Shown: positions 17,270 to 27,240, counted from the stretch's first letter. The stretch: DNA of 64,000 bases from an uncultured Agrobacterium sp. (GCA_913777615.1 CAJYTK010000011.1:248001-312000), one strand, 5' to 3'. A program made the numbers and translations. The notes: generated by a model not told the origin, from the sequence alone.

Positions 17270-17811
17270 GATTTATACGCCTCGTTTCCATTGCAACAGA
17301 TACATAACACGACGCCGGCGTGAGCTCAGCGCGCGCACTCTCCCGACGACTTGCGGACATGGCGATATGCTTGGCCTTACTGGCCAGATAACGAAGTCAA
17401 CAATGTTCAAGCAGACCTGCGCGAGAAGATCACACGACTTTGACTTACAGCATAATCCAAAAGATAACAATATTATTAGCGCAACACACTGAATCAATGT
17501 TGCCAAAAATTCTTCAGGAGTGAAATCTCCCTAAAAAACGAGCGACGTACCAAATATTGGATTCTTTTATTATCGATTTCTTAAATACAGAATTTATTCC
17601 GTTCTGACCCAACTGGCTTTCCTGTTCATTCTTTTCGTCCTCTACACTTAATATAAAACATCTTTTATGTGCGGTAAATTTACCACCCAATTACATTTTC
17701 ACGCATCGAACAATTATCAGGGGTTAAATCAACGATCTTTATATAGGCATAATAAAAAAAATCGTCTAAACGTCGCCTGGCTGTCGAAATACCGATCATG
17801 TGGGTCATTGC
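17270..17811. other. AT-rich divergent promoter region
   Basis: About 540 bases between the minus-strand type I exporter and the plus-strand polysaccharide assembly operon. It is very A+T-rich (17460-17770) and must carry promoters for both. No gene seen. Confidence 0.55.
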
Positions 17812-18969
17812 ATGAAGAAGCTTTTGATTTATCTTGAGAATTTCCTGCCGTCATCTCAGGCATTTATTATCAATCAGGCGGAAGGTTTTCATCGTTTCGA
17901 CACGGAAATAATGGCTGGCAAGCGTATAAACTCCGCTCACACGAAGAGTAGCGAGCTGCGTGTGCATGATATTAGGTCGTCCAATACGATGCGTGCGGGT
18001 GAACTGCTTCTCAAGATCCCGCGCCTGCCTATCCCGTCGCTTTTTCCGCCCCTACGTAAGGCTGACTTGATCCATGCTCATTTTGGCAAGAACGGCTATG
18101 TCGTGGGTCCCCTGGCGCGGAAGGCAAACAAGCCGTTGATCACGACCTTTCATGGGTTTGACGCCACATACGATGGCGACCCCAAAAAACCCGGCGGCTT
18201 CAATCAGATCCGCTTCTTTTCGCACGGCAGACGACAGATGGCCTCGTGGCCATTCAACTGGTCGATTGCCGTCTCGGATTTTATCAAAGACAAGCTTCTA
18301 GAGAAGGGGTTTCCCGAGGCCCGTATTCACAGGCATTACATTGGCATCGACACATCGCGCTTCAGCCCGACAGCCGCACCACGTCGCAAAGGCCTCGTTG
18401 TGTCGATTGCCCGCTTTGTAGAATATAAAGGGCACAGGCTGATGATCGAAGCCCTGGAGCGAGTGGCAAAGCAAGGTATCGACCTTGAGTTTGCGATGGT
18501 GGGCCAAGGGCCGGAACGCGACAGAATAGTAGAACTGGCAAAACGCAAACTTCCAAACGTTACCGTTCATGAGAACCTGTCTCAAGACCGTATCCGCGAA
18601 CTTCTTAGCGAAGCCGAACTTTATCTGCATGGCAGCATAACACTCGATAACGGACACGCAGAAGCGTTCGGGCTCGCCAATCTTGAGGCGCAGGCTGTCG
18701 GAACGCCAGTTGTTGCATTTCGATCGGGCGGAGTTGGCGAGGCAGTGAAAGACGGAGAAACCGGCTTTCTTCTTGCGGAGCGCGATGCCACCGGTATGGC
18801 GAACGCTATAGGTAATCTTCTAAGCGACCAGGCCCTATGGAATGAATTCAGCAGGCGCGCGCCGATCTTCGTCAGTCAAAACTTCGACCTGAACCGGCAG
18901 ACGGCACTGCTGGAAGACTATTACGACGCGGTTCTCGGGGACTATAAAAATTTGGGGAACACACTATGA
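17812..18969 (+). CDS. GT4 family glycosyltransferase
   Basis: 385 residues from ATG 17812 (MKKLLIYLENFLPSSQAFIIN); an ATG 12 bases earlier is possible. It is a GT-B fold retaining transferase: ADLIHAHFGKNG and TTFHGFDAT in the acceptor domain, a linker NRHYIGIDTSRF-type segment (HRHYIGIDTSRFSP), VVSIARFVEYKGHRLMIEAL and VGQGPERDRI in the donor domain, and the E-x7-E motif EAFGLANLEAQAVGTPVVAF. It probably adds one sugar to the lipid-linked repeat unit on the cytoplasmic face. It opens the plus-strand operon; its stop overlaps the next start by 4 bases. Confidence 0.9.
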   Translation: MKKLLIYLENFLPSSQAFIINQAEGFHRFDTEIMAGKRINSAHTKSSELRVHDIRSSNTMRAGELLLKIPRLPIPSLFPPLRKADLIHAHFGKNGYVVGPLARKANKPLITTFHGFDATYDGDPKKPGGFNQIRFFSHGRRQMASWPFNWSIAVSDFIKDKLLEKGFPEARIHRHYIGIDTSRFSPTAAPRRKGLVVSIARFVEYKGHRLMIEALERVAKQGIDLEFAMVGQGPERDRIVELAKRKLPNVTVHENLSQDRIRELLSEAELYLHGSITLDNGHAEAFGLANLEAQAVGTPVVAFRSGGVGEAVKDGETGFLLAERDATGMANAIGNLLSDQALWNEFSRRAPIFVSQNFDLNRQTALLEDYYDAVLGDYKNLGNTL

Positions 18970-19439
18970 CGCCACCTGTCCGAAAGCCGAAATGGGGACT
19001 GAACGCTTTCAAACCGCTGCGGATCGCGATCGTCAAGGTCAAATGGCTGTACTTCACCAAGATCTGGGGCATGGATATCCACCCCACTGCGAACTTTTCT
19101 TTGAGCGCGAAGCTTGATCGTACCAATCCCAAAGGCGTTCATATCGGTGCTGAAACCTATATTGCTTTTGATGCAGCGATCCTGACGCATGATCTAAGCC
19201 GCGGTCTTTATCTTGACACGCGCATCGGCAAGCGTTGCTTTATTGGCGCACGCAGCATCATTCTGCCCGGGATCGAAATCGGCGATGAATGCATCATCGG
19301 TTCGGGTTCGGTCGTGACCAAAAGCGTTCCGCCCCGGTCCTTGGTAGCAGGTAATCCGGCGAAGATCATCCGTAGCGAAATAGAGATCATATCGCGCTTT
19401 GGCAGAATGCGGGCGGGGTCAGGCGTCCCGCCTTCTTAA
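18966..19439 (+). CDS. Left-handed beta-helix acyltransferase (WcaF/maltose O-acetyltransferase type)
   Basis: 157 residues. Hexapeptide repeats begin around residue 55 (GVHIGAETYIAFDAAILTHD) and continue with RIGKRCFIGARSIILPGIEI, GDECIIGSGSVVTKSVPPRS and LVAGNPAKIIR, the classic end of cytoplasmic O-acetyltransferases. The active-site histidine is likely in LTHD. It should acetylate a sugar of the repeat unit with acetyl-CoA before export. The ATG overlaps the preceding stop (ATGA). It is distinct from the membrane acyltransferases at 25261 and 27469, so the polymer may carry more than one acyl decoration. Confidence 0.88.
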   Translation: MTPPVRKPKWGLNAFKPLRIAIVKVKWLYFTKIWGMDIHPTANFSLSAKLDRTNPKGVHIGAETYIAFDAAILTHDLSRGLYLDTRIGKRCFIGARSIILPGIEIGDECIIGSGSVVTKSVPPRSLVAGNPAKIIRSEIEIISRFGRMRAGSGVPPS

Positions 19440-19503
19440 TTGAGCAGGACACGCAATACGCTTCAAACGAATACCACGCTCCCTACCAGAACGGAGAGAT
19501 GAT

Positions 19504-20997
19504 GTGACCAAGGCGGTCAAAGAAAAAGCCATCAGTGCTACCCTGTGGTCTATTGTTCGTATCGGGGTCGATCAGCTTTTTTCCTTTTTGGTCTTTATCG
19601 TAGTCGCACGTCTGCTCGGACCTGTAGATGTGGGAATATTCGCACTCGGAATGATATTTGCGGAATTGACCCGCATATTCGCCACATCGGGTTTTGCCGA
19701 CGCCGTGACGAAGGCTAGTCCTGAGCAAGAAGAAGTTGTGGCGTGCGCGGCCTTCTGGAGCAATATGGTGGTCGCGATAGCGTGCTCCCTCATCGTAACT
19801 CTCGTCGCGGCAACCGCAGGCAAATATGTCTCAACGGACCGGCTCGCTGAAGTCATCATAGCGTTAGCATGGACAATACCGTTATCTGCAGGATCAGCGA
19901 TCCACATGGCTCGGTGCCTGAAGCGCTTCGGTCATAAAGCCTTGGCAATCAGAGCAATCGTGAGTGGTCTGGCCGGCGGAGCCGTTGCGGTTGCTGCCGC
20001 GTTTCAAGGCTATGGCGTATGGGCATTAGTGCTTCAACGCTTCGTCACGGAGTTGATAACGCTGATCACGGCCTGGTTGGCCTACCGCTGGGTTCCGACT
20101 TTTCATTTCACGTCGACCGACCTGAAAGAAATTCTACCTTTCAGCATGAAGATGTCGTTCACAAAATTCATTGCGCTCATCGCATCCCGGGTCCAGGACG
20201 TCGTCATCGGCGCCTTTGTGGGACCCGCCGCTGTGGGGATGTACCGTATAGCAAAAAAGACAATCGACATACTCATGACAGCGACGCTAACGCCTCTCTC
20301 GACTGTAGCAACGAATTTTTTTGTGGCTGTCAGAGATGATGCAACACGCTTTCAGCAATCGTTCGTGAAACTTGTCACGGTGTCCTCATGCATTGCCTTT
20401 CCTGCTTTTTTTGGACTGGCAGCAGTTGCGGATGTCGTTGTTCCTCTGGTCTATGGACCAAAGTGGAATGAGGCGATACCCATCCTACAACTGCTGGCAC
20501 CGATCTGCATTCCTCTCGTCATCAGTCTATATATTCTGCCCGTTCTTACGGTCTTCGGCGAAGCCAGCAAAGCCGCGCGCATGACGGTGATCCAACTGTT
20601 TCTATCGCTAGCATTCGCACTCATTGCGGCACCCTTCGGCGTCTATCCTGTTGTGATAGGATTTCTTCTGAGAGCCTATCTGATGATCCCGTATCAACTG
20701 AGACTTATTGAGAAGCATACAAATTGCAGTGTGAATAGGATTATCGTCTACATCGGCAAGCCTCTGGGCGCGTCAGTCATGACTTCTCTGATATGCTACT
20801 ATTCATTGAACTATGTATACAGAATAGAATTCAATGACATAATTAGCTTAATTTTGGCCATAGTGCAAAGTGCAGTTCTATATATTATAATGCTGCTCGT
20901 TGTCGATCGACGATCAGTTCGTTGGCTTATTGAAATATTTCAGTCTATCCTACGCAAAGGTCGGCGAAATACCATGAAGCATCCCAATCCAGTCTGA
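19504..20997 (+). CDS. Wzx-type polysaccharide flippase (MOP/PST family)
   Basis: 497 residues with a GTG start; GGAGAG lies 5 bases upstream and the nearby ATGs are out of frame. It has about 12-14 hydrophobic helices across the whole length, beginning IRIGVDQLFSFLVFIVVARLLGPVDVGIFAL, which is the common start of WzxC-like transporters, with VQDVVIGAFVGPAAVGMYRIAKK mid-way. Wzx proteins move the undecaprenyl-diphosphate-linked repeat unit from the inner to the outer leaflet. Its place between glycosyltransferases and upstream of a Wzy-type polymerase supports the assignment. Codon use near the 3' end (20700-20950) is more A+T-rich than the rest. Confidence 0.9.
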   Translation: MTKAVKEKAISATLWSIVRIGVDQLFSFLVFIVVARLLGPVDVGIFALGMIFAELTRIFATSGFADAVTKASPEQEEVVACAAFWSNMVVAIACSLIVTLVAATAGKYVSTDRLAEVIIALAWTIPLSAGSAIHMARCLKRFGHKALAIRAIVSGLAGGAVAVAAAFQGYGVWALVLQRFVTELITLITAWLAYRWVPTFHFTSTDLKEILPFSMKMSFTKFIALIASRVQDVVIGAFVGPAAVGMYRIAKKTIDILMTATLTPLSTVATNFFVAVRDDATRFQQSFVKLVTVSSCIAFPAFFGLAAVADVVVPLVYGPKWNEAIPILQLLAPICIPLVISLYILPVLTVFGEASKAARMTVIQLFLSLAFALIAAPFGVYPVVIGFLLRAYLMIPYQLRLIEKHTNCSVNRIIVYIGKPLGASVMTSLICYYSLNYVYRIEFNDIISLILAIVQSAVLYIIMLLVVDRRSVRWLIEIFQSILRKGRRNTMKHPNPV

Positions 20998-21054
20998 TCG
21001 TACCCCGACCAGTTCGTGATTTCCATTCAAGTTATCTGCCGGAGTCATTAGTTT

Positions 21055-21954
21055 ATGAAAATGTTTGTGTTCCAGGGCAAGTCATCCAACTTCGGCGATG
21101 ATCTGAACCACTGGTTATGGAGCAGATTGCTTCCGAATTTTTTTGACGAGGACGACAACACAATCTTTCTGGGAATTGGGTCGATTATTTACGACAACCA
21201 TCCTCCTCTCGCAAAGAAGATCGTTTTTGGTGCGGGATACGCTGGATATACACGTCTTCCAAAGATCGATGAAACTTGGGAATTTAGATTTGTCAGGGGT
21301 AAGCAAACTGCAAAAGCAGTTGGTGTTCCCGAGGCGCTTGCAATCGGTGATGCGGGGATTTTGATCAGACTGACGGATCTTCCCAATTACGAAAAACGAC
21401 ATGATGTTTCCTTCATGCCGCATTTCGAAAGCGCCGAGAATGGTAGCTGGGAAGTTATTTGCCAGAAACTCGGCATCAATTTCATCGATCCGAGGTGGGA
21501 TGTTGATCGAGTACTCGAAAACATGCTCTCCTCCCGCCTCATGATTTCGGAGGCAATGCATGGAATTATTATAGCCGATGCTTTGCGTATCCCATGGAGA
21601 GCGGTAAGGCCTTTGGACCCCAATCATCATGCCAAATGGGCGGATTGGGCAAGCGTTCTCGATCTCGATGTGGTCTTTTCCAACGTTGGTCCATCAAATA
21701 TCCTCGAATGGACAATGACAAAATTCTGGAAAACGCGGCGCGTCATCTATTGGCTTCGCAAGCAGCGCCAGCGTCTTTTTCTGCTGGGGGGGAAAACTGT
21801 TTTACCTTCGACAGTCAGACAACTTAGAGACCTGGCGAATAGTCCCGGTCAACTCAGCCGCGACGAAAATATTCAGAAAGTGACCGAGGAGATGCGTGAA
21901 AAGCTCGAAGAGCTTAAGCGCGACTACGGAAACGTCTCGCAGAAAAGGTCGTGA
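21055..21954 (+). CDS. Polysaccharide pyruvyl transferase family protein (ExoV-like)
   Basis: 299 residues. The start MKMFVFQGKSSNFGDDLNHW is typical of ExoV/CsaB-type pyruvyltransferases (N.GD.L pattern), followed by FLGIGSIIYDN, KKIVFGAGYAGY, ALAIGDAGILI and the HG motif region SEAMHGIIIADALRIPWRAV near residue 165-185. These enzymes place a pyruvate ketal, from phosphoenolpyruvate, on a sugar of the lipid-linked repeat unit and so add a negative charge. The C-terminal 50 residues are a charged helix. The stop overlaps the GTG at 21951 of the next frame. Confidence 0.86.
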   Translation: MKMFVFQGKSSNFGDDLNHWLWSRLLPNFFDEDDNTIFLGIGSIIYDNHPPLAKKIVFGAGYAGYTRLPKIDETWEFRFVRGKQTAKAVGVPEALAIGDAGILIRLTDLPNYEKRHDVSFMPHFESAENGSWEVICQKLGINFIDPRWDVDRVLENMLSSRLMISEAMHGIIIADALRIPWRAVRPLDPNHHAKWADWASVLDLDVVFSNVGPSNILEWTMTKFWKTRRVIYWLRKQRQRLFLLGGKTVLPSTVRQLRDLANSPGQLSRDENIQKVTEEMREKLEELKRDYGNVSQKRS

Positions 21955-21956
21955 AG

Positions 21957-22823
21957 ATGAAAATCTCTGTTCTGATCAACAACTATAATTATGCACGCTT
22001 CCTTTCAGCCTGCATTGATAGCGTGCTGGCTCAGGACTATCCAGATTTTGAGATCGTCGTCGTCGATGATGGCTCTAGCGACAATTCTCGAGAGATCATC
22101 GCATCCTACGGCACACGGATCGTACCAGTAATGAAAGAAAATGGGGGGCAGGCCTCCTCTTTCAACGCCGGCTTCGCCGCCTCAAGCGGCGAAATCCTTT
22201 GCCTGCTCGATGCCGACGACGCTTTCCTGCCTCGCAAGTTGTCGATCATCGCCGGCCTTTATACAAGCCATGATTCAGACTGGGTGTTCGATCAGGTCAC
22301 CACGGATGAGAACGCGATCCTCGCGACGCAGATTTCTACCGTGGAAATCGATAAACGCGCGAGCCTTCGTCAGGGTGGCTTTCCAAGCCTGCCGGTTCCC
22401 ACATCCGGCCTGACATTCCGCCGCAGAATATTGTCCGACATCCTGCCCATGCCTACGGCAAAAGATGTGGTCTTGAGCGACAACTATCTAAAATTCGCTG
22501 CTGCCTATCTTGGCAAGGGATTGATGGTCGAGACACCCCTCACCTTCCAACGGATCCACGGGGCGAACCGTTACACCAACAGCGACAAGGCGCAGCAGCT
22601 GCGCGCAAAAATTATGGTTGCGACCGGCGTTTCCCTCGCCCGACGTTATGAAGGCATGAAAGCGATGGGACAAAAGCTGGCTGCGGGCGGGCTTGCCAAA
22701 AGCGATTACCGCGGTGCTGCGCTAATTTCCCAGACACGCCGTTGCGCTGAAGATGGACATTTCTCCCTTCTCCATTTCGCTGCTCAGGTGGCGATGAAAC
22801 GTCTTGGAGGTAAGATCCGATGA
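21957..22823 (+). CDS. GT2 family glycosyltransferase
   Basis: 288 residues from ATG 21957, preferred for MKISVLINNYNYARFLSAC; an in-frame GTG at 21951 overlaps the previous stop and could be used instead. The GT-A domain shows CIDSVLAQDYPDFEIVVVDDGSSDNS, then NGGQASSFNAGFAASSGEIL and the metal-binding LLDADDAFLPRK. It is an inverting transferase that uses a nucleotide-sugar donor. The end of the gene overlaps the next start by 4 bases (ATGA). It probably adds one sugar of the repeat unit; which one cannot be told. Confidence 0.9.
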   Translation: MKISVLINNYNYARFLSACIDSVLAQDYPDFEIVVVDDGSSDNSREIIASYGTRIVPVMKENGGQASSFNAGFAASSGEILCLLDADDAFLPRKLSIIAGLYTSHDSDWVFDQVTTDENAILATQISTVEIDKRASLRQGGFPSLPVPTSGLTFRRRILSDILPMPTAKDVVLSDNYLKFAAAYLGKGLMVETPLTFQRIHGANRYTNSDKAQQLRAKIMVATGVSLARRYEGMKAMGQKLAAGGLAKSDYRGAALISQTRRCAEDGHFSLLHFAAQVAMKRLGGKIR

Positions 22824-23830
22824 GCCGGGACAATGAACTTTCCACGGCAGATACGGCCAAAGCTAGTCAACCCGTCAAGATCGTGGTGGCGGTTCTCACG
22901 TACCGGCGGCCCGAAGGCATTTCAAAACTTCTGGACGTGTTGACACGGCAGCACCAAAATCCCGCGCGTCCATACGCACTGACGGTTTTGGTTGTTGACA
23001 ACGACGCCGCGGGCAGTGGCTGGAGCACTATTGAGCCCTTCATCAGCAGCGGTGCTTACGCTCCTGACGATACGAACGGTCAGCCATGCCTGAAATACTG
23101 CGTCGAGAAACGGCAGGGTATTCCATTCGCCAGGAACCGCGCGCTGGACGAAGCACCCGAAGACACCGACCTCTTCTGCTTCCTGGATGACGATGAGTGG
23201 CCGGTCGATCACTGGCTCGATGCCATGTTGGACGTGCGGGAAGCGACGTCAGCGGACTGCGTCTATGGTCCGGTCGAACCTGTTTATCCTAAGCAGGCGG
23301 CGGATTATTTCATCCGTGCCGGTGTCTTCGAGCGCAAACGCAGAAAAGACCGCGAGCAGATCAACTATGCCGCATCGAACAACGTCATGTTTGATTACCG
23401 CCTGTTTCGCCGTCTTGGACTGCGCTTCGAAGAAAGAATGCGCTACACAGGTGGAACAGATTTCGTGTTCTTCAACCAGGCCGTGCGTATAGGCGTGAGG
23501 ATATTCTGGGCCGACGCCGCGCTTGTTTATGACATCGTGCCGGCAAGCCGCATGAAATGGAAGTGGGTCCTTCAACGCCAGTATCGGCTAGGCAATACGT
23601 TTGCAGTAGCTGAGAAGCTCTACGGAAACCGCAAGAGCGCTGCCTACCGCTTTGCCTACGGCGCCGCCCGTGTTGGACTCGGCACCGCCATGCTGCCCGC
23701 CTTGGCAGTCTCACCGCGTCTCGGCATGCGGGCGCTTACACATTTGTTGAGAGGCGCCGGAACGGTATCAGGGCTAATGGGACACGCTTACGAAGAGTAT
23801 CGGCCGGATGCCGAAGGCGCGGTAAAATAG
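22820..23830 (+). CDS. GT2 family glycosyltransferase (ExoM-like)
   Basis: 336 residues. After a 20-residue polar lead it shows VKIVVAVLTYRRPEGISKLL, VLVVDNDAAGSG, RQGIPFARNRALDEA and the acidic motif CFLDDDEWPVDHWLDAML, then SNNVMFDYRLF and TGGTDFVFF further on. The NRAL and DDDEWP patterns are shared with the ExoM group of succinoglycan transferases. A hydrophobic stretch near residues 285-310 may bind the membrane. It is translationally coupled to the preceding GT2 gene and is followed 18 bases later by the Wzy-type gene. Confidence 0.88.
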   Translation: MSRDNELSTADTAKASQPVKIVVAVLTYRRPEGISKLLDVLTRQHQNPARPYALTVLVVDNDAAGSGWSTIEPFISSGAYAPDDTNGQPCLKYCVEKRQGIPFARNRALDEAPEDTDLFCFLDDDEWPVDHWLDAMLDVREATSADCVYGPVEPVYPKQAADYFIRAGVFERKRRKDREQINYAASNNVMFDYRLFRRLGLRFEERMRYTGGTDFVFFNQAVRIGVRIFWADAALVYDIVPASRMKWKWVLQRQYRLGNTFAVAEKLYGNRKSAAYRFAYGAARVGLGTAMLPALAVSPRLGMRALTHLLRGAGTVSGLMGHAYEEYRPDAEGAVK

Positions 23831-23848
23831 GGAACGGAAAGTCACGTC

Positions 23849-25183
23849 ATGGAATATTCGTTCCGGACCGCCGGGAATCCCGCTGGTCCTACGCCACTTC
23901 ATAATAATCGCGAGGCGCTCTTCCGCCGCTCGAATGCTCGTCTGCATGAGAGACGAGTGAGCTTGTTGTTGACGGTGATTTTTGTCCTGTGTTTATGGAG
24001 ATCGACAGGCGTCTGGTACGGCTATCCAGCAAGCTTTGATGAGGCGAGCGGCGAAGGTTCGCTGCCGATGAAGCTTTTACTCTACAGCCTGGTTCCTTTG
24101 ATCAGTATTTACATCATTTTGGATCTACGAAATGTGGGTATAGCGCTTCTTCGGATGCCCGCTTTGATTTCCATCACGATTGCATTTTGTTTCCTTTCGG
24201 TACTGGTTTCGATCGACGCTGCGGGCTCTATTCGCGGCCTATTTGCGGCCGGACTGATCACATCGGGCGTTCTGTTTTACCGGCTCAAGTTCGGCGTCTT
24301 GAAAACGATGGAGACCTTGGCGGCATTCTTCGTGGTCCTGGCCTTTGCAAACGTCGCCTACACCATCCTCTTCCCGCAATATGCGGTCATGCGAGGCTCC
24401 TATGCCGGCATGGTCAAAGGTCTGCACTATCATAAGAACGGTTTGGGCCAAACGACAGCGATCGGGCTGATTTTTATACTGAACTTCTGGAAGATGGGAC
24501 TTGATCTTCGCTATAGAAGCATCATCGGCATCTTGGCAGTCCTGTGTAGTATCGTCCTTATATTGCTTGCTAGGTCTTCGACCGCCGTCGTTCTTGTCGT
24601 TATTGGCTGTGGTGGCGTTTTCTTCCTGCGCCACATTCAGAATATTAGGGTTCCACTCGCGAGGCTTGGGATCTTCGTGATGGTGATGTTTGTTCTCGCA
24701 GCATTGTCAACCACCTATATGTTTGTCGCTGAGGCCATCGCCGCCGCTTTCGACAAAGATGTCACGCTCTCGGGTCGATCCGGAATATGGGAGCAACTCC
24801 TACCATTGATCGGACAGAGACCTATCCTCGGTTACGGCTTTGCGATGTTTCGAGATCCAGTCGTTATCGACACCTACGTCAAAGCGACATTCACGGTTCG
24901 ATCGGTCCATAACAGCTATCTGGAGCAGGCTCTCAATATTGGCGTCATCGGAACGTCCTGCTTTGTGGGCTTCCTGCTCATCCGCCTGGCCACGAAATTC
25001 ATCAAAGTTGTTCAAGACCTCGAACTGCAGCGTGCGCAAGCAGTTGAAATCATCGTCATTACGCTGGTCATGATGGGTTCGTTCACCGAAGCAGGACGTT
25101 TCATGGCGCCTGTGGATGGTTGGGCCATCATGATCGCAATGCTTCCATTCAGCACTTATGCCGCCCAGCACAGGCAGACATAG
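23849..25183 (+). CDS. Wzy-type polymerase / O-antigen ligase family membrane protein
   Basis: 444 residues with about 10-12 membrane helices after a basic 35-residue N-terminus. The conserved periplasmic-loop pattern of Wzy_C/ExoQ proteins is present: TLSGRSGIWEQLLPLIGQRP, ILGYGFAMF, then VHNSYLEQALNIGVIG. A YHKNGLGQTTAIGLIF block lies before it. It should polymerise flipped repeat units in the periplasm. The operon position after the flippase and transferases makes a polymerase more likely than a lipid A ligase. Confidence 0.88.
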   Translation: MEYSFRTAGNPAGPTPLHNNREALFRRSNARLHERRVSLLLTVIFVLCLWRSTGVWYGYPASFDEASGEGSLPMKLLLYSLVPLISIYIILDLRNVGIALLRMPALISITIAFCFLSVLVSIDAAGSIRGLFAAGLITSGVLFYRLKFGVLKTMETLAAFFVVLAFANVAYTILFPQYAVMRGSYAGMVKGLHYHKNGLGQTTAIGLIFILNFWKMGLDLRYRSIIGILAVLCSIVLILLARSSTAVVLVVIGCGGVFFLRHIQNIRVPLARLGIFVMVMFVLAALSTTYMFVAEAIAAAFDKDVTLSGRSGIWEQLLPLIGQRPILGYGFAMFRDPVVIDTYVKATFTVRSVHNSYLEQALNIGVIGTSCFVGFLLIRLATKFIKVVQDLELQRAQAVEIIVITLVMMGSFTEAGRFMAPVDGWAIMIAMLPFSTYAAQHRQT

Positions 25184-25260
25184 GCAAAGCTGGCGCTTAA
25201 AAGCGTGACTTTCGTGAATTTAAGTACAAAAAGACAGAACCAAAATATGCACAGGAAAAG

Positions 25261-27240
25261 ATGAAGATAAATTATCGCCCCGATATCGATGGTTTACGGG
25301 CAGTAGCCGTATCTGCTGTCGTGCTTTTTCATTATAATATACCTTATTTCCAGAACGGTTATTTAGGAGTTGATGTATTCTTTGTTATCAGTGGATTCCT
25401 GATTACATCGATAATATATAACGAGATCTCAGCCGGCAATTTCACCTATAAAAAGTTTTACGCCCGCAGATTTCGACGCATTTTACCAGCACTGATCGTT
25501 GTTGTAGCGGTGACAACGCTGCTGGCTTGCTTCATATTACCTCCGTTCGAACTTAAACGATATGCAGTCACAGCCATCGCAGCTCTCGCAGGACTATCGA
25601 ATTTCGCATTCTACCAATTTGTAGACTATTTTTCACCGACAGCAGATAAGCAGCTTTTGCTGATGACTTGGTCGCTCGGCGTAGAAGAACAATTCTACCT
25701 TTTGTTTCCGCCACTGCTTGTATTTATTATCTCAAGACGAAAGTCATTTGTCCTTCCTGTTCTCGCGTTAATCGTCGTACTTTCCTTCGTTATGGCAGCC
25801 GGAATGAACGCATATCGGCCTGACGCTGCCTTTTACCTTATTCCATTTCGTGCTTGGGAATTGGGAGCCGGTGCCCTTCTTGCTGTCTCAGCTGCAGGCA
25901 GATGGAGTGAACGCTTATCGGCAGTTCAGACTGAGGTGATAGGGCTCCTCTCGGTCGCACTGATCGGCTCGGCCCTCTTTCTAGACGCTAATGTGCCTAT
26001 CGTCGTACGCAACCTGTGTGCTGTGGCTGGCACGGTCCTTCTCATCATGTCGGGAAGATCGTTCACAAACCGACACGTGCTTGCTTCTCGCTTATTGGTA
26101 GGAATCGGCATCATTTCCTACTCCTGGTATCTATGGCATTGGCTTCCCGCCAGCATGATCCATCTGCTCGAAATAAAAATCGGATATGTACCTCGTATTG
26201 CGTTGATATTTGCAACCTTGATGCTCGGAATCGCAAGCTATCACTTCGTCGAAAAGCCCTTCCGCAAGCCTTCGTCAAACGATACAACAACCATACTTAA
26301 ATATGCAGCTGCAGTCTGCCTGACAATATCGCCGTTGTGTATACTCGTCGCAACCTCTGGGCTGTCCGCTTATACCTACCCCCCTGTGCGTGATATAGAA
26401 GCAGAAATAAGGGGATCTTTCGGCAACCCATGTCTTGCATCCTACGGCGTTTCAACGCCGAGAGTTACACCACCATGCATGACCGCAGCCAGCAACGCCG
26501 CCGTGGCTTTGATCGGCGATAGCCACGCGAATGCTTTGGCAGACGGTATAAAAGACTTCGCAGCATCTCGATCATCCGATTTCTACCAGTTCACGAAGTC
26601 GTCCTGCCCGCCTCTAAACGGTTACACGCGCTATATGTCAAACCGGAAGGGGCACGATAAGGAATGCTCAATGTATATGAGCGCCGTTTTCGAAATCTTG
26701 GACGCGCATCCTGAAGTTAACGTGGTCATCCTCGCTGGATATTGGGCGGCCTCATTTGATGAGGAGTATCTAGGCTTCCGTTACGTGCCGTCAGGTTCCG
26801 ACGGGAGCTTCGTATCCGCAGAAGATAGCCGGAGAAATCTGGAACAAGGCCTCAATCAGACGATAACATCTCTGCAGAAGCCTGGAAGAAAGATAATCTT
26901 AGTCCAGGATGTGCCTCGTTTTGACGTCGACCCATACACAGGAATGCTGGCGCAACTTATTCCACTTCGTGGCTGGCTGACGTCTATTGCAACCGCACCG
27001 ATAACAAGTCTTGAAGACCCAAACCGGATTTCCATGTCACGAGTAAAACAAGATACGGCGCGCAATATCGTTAACAACGTTTTCGAAAAGCATCCCGAAG
27101 TTCAGATACTCGATCCGTTCGCAGGGATGTGCAATCAACTCGGCTGCGTCTTCAAAAAGGACAACCTTGTCTACTACGGCGACTCACAGCATCTCTCCAA
27201 ATCAGGCGCAAAATATTTATCAAGATACTTGACCAATTAG
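25261..27240 (+). CDS. Acyltransferase 3 with C-terminal SGNH domain (OafA/OafB type), copy 1
   Basis: 659 residues. The N-terminal half is an acyltransferase-3 membrane domain: YRPDIDGLRAVAVSAVVLFH with the essential R/H pair region, LGVDVFFVISGFLI, FYARRFRRILPAL, TWSLGVEEQFYLLFP and ten or so helices to about residue 360. The C-terminal 260 residues form an SGNH hydrolase-like domain with VALIGDSHANALADG as block I (Ser/His) and YYGDSQHLSKSGAKYLS as the final block. Such fusions pass acyl groups across the membrane and onto periplasmic glycans. GGAAAAG precedes the ATG. It is followed by a paralogue. Confidence 0.92.
   Translation: MKINYRPDIDGLRAVAVSAVVLFHYNIPYFQNGYLGVDVFFVISGFLITSIIYNEISAGNFTYKKFYARRFRRILPALIVVVAVTTLLACFILPPFELKRYAVTAIAALAGLSNFAFYQFVDYFSPTADKQLLLMTWSLGVEEQFYLLFPPLLVFIISRRKSFVLPVLALIVVLSFVMAAGMNAYRPDAAFYLIPFRAWELGAGALLAVSAAGRWSERLSAVQTEVIGLLSVALIGSALFLDANVPIVVRNLCAVAGTVLLIMSGRSFTNRHVLASRLLVGIGIISYSWYLWHWLPASMIHLLEIKIGYVPRIALIFATLMLGIASYHFVEKPFRKPSSNDTTTILKYAAAVCLTISPLCILVATSGLSAYTYPPVRDIEAEIRGSFGNPCLASYGVSTPRVTPPCMTAASNAAVALIGDSHANALADGIKDFAASRSSDFYQFTKSSCPPLNGYTRYMSNRKGHDKECSMYMSAVFEILDAHPEVNVVILAGYWAASFDEEYLGFRYVPSGSDGSFVSAEDSRRNLEQGLNQTITSLQKPGRKIILVQDVPRFDVDPYTGMLAQLIPLRGWLTSIATAPITSLEDPNRISMSRVKQDTARNIVNNVFEKHPEVQILDPFAGMCNQLGCVFKKDNLVYYGDSQHLSKSGAKYLSRYLTN

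Noticed and set aside
16067-17323. 418-codon plus-strand frame
   Set aside because: Exact antisense of the type I secretion ATPase; Arg/His-rich composition typical of a mirrored high-GC gene.
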